A DNA stretch of 7,314 nucleotides from the NCBI GenBank assembly GCA_014381035.1, contig JACMIS010000952.1:1-7314 (forward strand), in the 5' to 3' direction. Every line of letters begins with the position of its first letter. Within the stretch, counting starts at the first letter, position 1. Origin of the DNA: Armatimonadota bacterium (lineage in GTDB: Bacteria; Armatimonadota; Armatimonadia; Armatimonadales; Armatimonadaceae). Positions 6,911-7,314 of the stretch are shown here, one piece after another. Below the pieces are notes generated by a model. That model saw only the letters and a program-made list of their open reading frames with translations, searched no databases and was not told the DNA's origin. Made by a program: the position numbers and the translations under genes.

Positions 6911-7314
6911 AACCAATCGGACGACTGATTCTTTTTCTACTGGTTGCAGGGTTGGCGTTCGGTGGGTGGCAACTCTACCAGAGGAGCGGCGGCAAAACGC
7001 CGTCCATCGCGATACCGGGCGTCAAAAAAGAACCGGTGGATGATGCCCCAAAAAATAACGACACGGCAAGAAACGACGATACACCCCGAAACACCCCTGC
7101 TCCGAAAGGGTCCGGAACATCGCTGACGCTGATTACTTCCGCGACCAAAAAAGGCTGGTTGGAAGCGCAGGTAGAACGGTTCAACGCGGAAAAAGGCGGC
7201 AACGTTCGTATCGAGTATATCGAGACCCGCGACGCGCTACAGGCGATCCTGCATGGCAAGCAGAAGCCGACGCTGTGGAGCCCGAGCGCACCGCTCTGGG
7301 CAACGCGCCTGAGC
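6907..7314 (+). CDS. Membrane-anchored binding-protein-like protein, N-terminal part (likely VWA-domain family), cut by window edge
   Basis: The frame is open from ATG 6907 to the last base: 136 residues, with the rest outside the window. The start overlaps the ATPase stop (ATGA), and AGAGG (6889-6893) lies 13 bases upstream. Residues 4-21 (around LILFLLVAGLAFGGW) form a signal anchor. Residues 26-70 are a polar Lys/Asp/Asn/Pro linker, typical of a periplasmic spacer. From L73 a type 2 binding-protein-like fold begins: LTLITSATKKGWLEA, then VERFNAEKGG, an IEYIE strand and KPTLWSPSAPLW (120-131). This pattern, especially the KP-x-LWSPS block, recalls extracellular binding proteins that continue into a von Willebrand A domain. 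That domain would lie beyond the edge and cannot be confirmed. Context suggests a second periplasmic component of the same ABC system. Confidence 0.78.
   Translation, partial: MKPIGRLILFLLVAGLAFGGWQLYQRSGGKTPSIAIPGVKKEPVDDAPKNNDTARNDDTPRNTPAPKGSGTSLTLITSATKKGWLEAQVERFNAEKGGNVRIEYIETRDALQAILHGKQKPTLWSPSAPLWATRLS

Noticed and set aside
6944..7126. 60-codon plus-strand frame near the right end
   Set aside because: It is out of frame with the coupled gene starting at 6907, which has an anchor, linker and binding-protein pattern.

Overview
The window is densely coded and GC-rich. It carries six same-strand genes: five complete, and a sixth that runs off the right edge. The OmpA-type peptidoglycan-binding domain joined to a periplasmic binding module suggests a Gram-negative (diderm) bacterium. 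Shine-Dalgarno-like sites of the AAAGGA or AGAGG kind precede several starts. I cannot name the phylum from the sequence. I see no tRNA, rRNA, CRISPR array, insertion sequence or phage gene.

Layout. Bases 1-129 are an A-rich leader with no promoter I can support. Bases 130-2016 encode a full-length but divergent HSP90/HtpG-type chaperone. It is followed after 6 bases by a helical, TPR-like protein (2023-3126); the two look co-transcribed. A 211-base gap (3127-3337) holds a stem-loop that may mark the end of the first unit, an AT-rich stretch and a small inverted repeat just before the next gene, so a second unit probably starts here.

The second unit is tightly packed. It encodes a membrane-anchored type 2 periplasmic binding protein fused to a C-terminal OmpA domain (3338-5197), a NitT/TauT-type ABC permease (5206-6081), an ABC ATPase (6086-6910) and the start of a second membrane-anchored binding-protein-like protein (6907 to the edge). 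The last resembles families that carry a von Willebrand A (VWA) domain further on. A perfect 15-bp hairpin lies inside the first codons of the permease gene.

Working model (inference): the ATPase and permease form an inner-membrane ABC machine with two anchored sensor or binding proteins. One of these could hold the complex to peptidoglycan through its OmpA domain, much as MotB does for the flagellar stator. The HSP90/TPR pair upstream may be a dedicated chaperone and partner for the same pathway. The substrate is unknown, and a role in envelope stress or toxic-anion response is only a hypothesis.
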